Source: Gemmatimonadota bacterium (GTDB taxonomy: Bacteria; Gemmatimonadota; Gemmatimonadetes; Gemmatimonadales; GWC2-71-9). From it: DNA of 6,123 bases. The position numbers were made by a program, and so were the translations under genes. The notes beneath the pieces were generated by a model. The model saw only the letters and a list, made by a program, of their open reading frames with translations. It ran no database searches and had not been told where the DNA came from. The DNA lies in assembly GCA_025360265.1 (NCBI GenBank), contig JANYCP010000270.1:1-6123 (forward strand), written 5' to 3'. Shown piece by piece: positions 4,886-6,123 of the stretch (position 1 is its first letter; each line of letters starts with the position of its first letter).

Positions 4886-6123
4886 ATGTATCGTCTCGTA
4901 TCAAGAGGCGCAGCCATCGCTGCGGTGCTCGTTCAACTCGGCGTTACTCCGCTTGCATCGCAGCAAACGGGCGACCCGATGGCTGGCATGCCTGGCATGT
5001 CCGGCATGATGCCATCTCCGCTGGGCATCTCGATGGACCGCATGGGCTCGGGCACAACCTGGGTACCCGACGCTGCGCCGATCACCTCGCTGCACAAGCA
5101 GGTGGGCGATTGGGACCTCACCGGCCACGGGTTCGCTTTCGCGCAATACAACCACCAGTCCGGTCCGCGCGGCGATAGCCAATTCGGTTCGGTGAATTGG
5201 GCAATGCTGATGGCGAGCCGCATGGTTGGCAGCGGCATGCTGCAACTCCGCACGATGCTCTCGCTCGATGCGCTCGGCGTCACCGCGCGTGGCTACCCCG
5301 TGCTCCTTCAATCCGGCGAGTCCTATCAGGGGTCGCCAATCCACGACCGTCAGCATCCGCATGATTTCTTCATGGAGCTGAGCACGCTGTATCTGCAGCC
5401 GATCGGCAAGAAGGCGGCGCTTGAGCTGTATGTCGCGCCTTCGGGCGAACTCGCACTCGGCCCGGTGGCGTTCATGCATCGCCCGTCGGCGATGGACGAT
5501 CCGGTCGCACCAATTGGCCACCATTGGCAGGATGCGACACACATCAGCTTTGGCGTGGCCACCGTCGGACTCTTCACGCATCAGTGGAAACTCGAAGCAT
5601 CGGTGTTCAACGGTCGCGATCCTGACGACCATCGCTGGAACTTCGATTTCGGCCGTCTCGACTCCTATTCGGGCCGCGTCACCTTCAATCCGGATTCGCA
5701 CTGGAGCATGACCGCCGGATATGGGCGCATTCGTGAAGCGGACGATTCGATGCACCGAATTACCGCCTCGGTTCTGTACGGCAAGGCGACAGGAACGGAC
5801 GGCCAATGGGCAACATCGATCGTATATGGTGCGAACCAGTTGATTGGTCAGCAGGCGTGGTCACACAGCGCGCTGATTGAGACCGAACTCGTCGCGAACC
5901 AGTCCAATACCTTCTTCGCTCGGGGAGAGTTCGTCGAAAAGAGCGCGGCCGACCTTGTTGTCGCTGATTCTGCGGCGGGATTCGTTCGTGATCGACTGTT
6001 CAAGGTCGGAGCAATCTCCGCGGGCTACATTCGCGAAGTCGCTCGCGTCGGCGTGGGCACGTTGGGACTGGGCATCCGCGGCGCGGTGAACTTCGTGCCG
6101 TCTGCGCTCGAACCGTTCTACGG
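4886..6123 (+). CDS. Outer-membrane beta-barrel-type protein of metal-resistance clusters, 3' end outside window
   Basis: The frame is open for 412 codons from ATG 4886 to the right edge, so the C-terminus is missing. ATG 4853 is in frame, but it would add a charged stretch before the signal. From 4886 a classical signal peptide follows (Arg3, Arg7, hydrophobic 9-20, cleavage near L-A-S-Q at 23-26). A Met-rich segment, M-A-G-M-P-G-M-S-G-M-M (32-42), comes next. Then there are aromatic, alternating strands typical of barrels, with conserved-looking blocks: G-S-V-N-W-A-M-L-M-A-S, L-Q-L-R-T-M-L-S-L-D, H-D-R-Q-H-P-H-D-F-F-M-E-L (153-165), F-M-H-R-P-S (196-201) and G-H-H-W-Q-D-A-T-H (211-219). I recognise this block pattern as an unnamed family frequently encoded beside copper P-type ATPase and CusA-type efflux genes. 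Its molecular activity is not known to me. The Met and His clusters fit copper or other soft-metal contact, which is inference. It probably forms a unit with the His/Cys-rich gene 107 bp upstream. Confidence 0.87.
   Translation, partial: MYRLVSRGAAIAAVLVQLGVTPLASQQTGDPMAGMPGMSGMMPSPLGISMDRMGSGTTWVPDAAPITSLHKQVGDWDLTGHGFAFAQYNHQSGPRGDSQFGSVNWAMLMASRMVGSGMLQLRTMLSLDALGVTARGYPVLLQSGESYQGSPIHDRQHPHDFFMELSTLYLQPIGKKAALELYVAPSGELALGPVAFMHRPSAMDDPVAPIGHHWQDATHISFGVATVGLFTHQWKLEASVFNGRDPDDHRWNFDFGRLDSYSGRVTFNPDSHWSMTAGYGRIREADDSMHRITASVLYGKATGTDGQWATSIVYGANQLIGQQAWSHSALIETELVANQSNTFFARGEFVEKSAADLVVADSAAGFVRDRLFKVGAISAGYIREVARVGVGTLGLGIRGAVNFVPSALEPFY

Noticed and set aside
4901..5806. A 301-codon minus-strand frame opposite the outer-membrane gene.
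   Set aside because: It is Arg/His/Ala-rich with no motif. The opposite strand has a signal peptide and recognisable conserved blocks.

Overview
This is a GC-rich window from a Gram-negative-type bacterium. Every gene I can support encodes a protein with an export signal: three lipoproteins, one small secreted protein and one outer-membrane protein. The protein style (Ig-repeat lipoproteins, a small LAASC lipoprotein, a metal-cluster beta-barrel) reminds me of Gemmatimonadota. That placement rests on remembered protein style and composition, not on a marker gene, so it is tentative.

Layout. Positions 1-1044 (minus strand) hold the 5' part of a surface lipoprotein. It has one Big_1-like Ig domain, two near-identical Big_2-like Ig domains and the start of a DUF2341-like domain, and it runs off the left edge. 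A 301-bp divergent spacer (1045-1345) carries dyads and a 9-bp tandem repeat. Positions 1346-3553 (plus) hold a complete 735-residue lipoprotein with three Ig-like repeats of about 100 residues and a C-terminal region of about 390 residues that I cannot assign to a named family. A gene-poor stretch (3554-3885) holds a strong stem-loop and a good sigma70-type promoter. These are followed by a 144-residue lipoprotein (3886-4320). Positions 4422-4778 (plus) encode a small secreted protein rich in His and Cys. Positions 4886-6123 (plus) encode the first 412 residues of an outer-membrane protein of the kind often found in copper and heavy-metal resistance clusters. It is truncated by the right edge.

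How the genes may work together. The two Ig lipoproteins are divergent and could share regulatory DNA. Both look like cell-surface adhesive or structural proteins, but no partner is visible. The last two genes look like one unit: a periplasmic candidate metal-binding peptide and a Met/His-rich outer-membrane protein, possibly the start of a metal-handling cluster beyond 6123. No RNA gene, CRISPR array, insertion sequence or tRNA was seen. The most interesting items are the candidate metal module (4422-6123), the unassigned C-terminal region of the 735-residue lipoprotein, and the structured leader between the last two genes.
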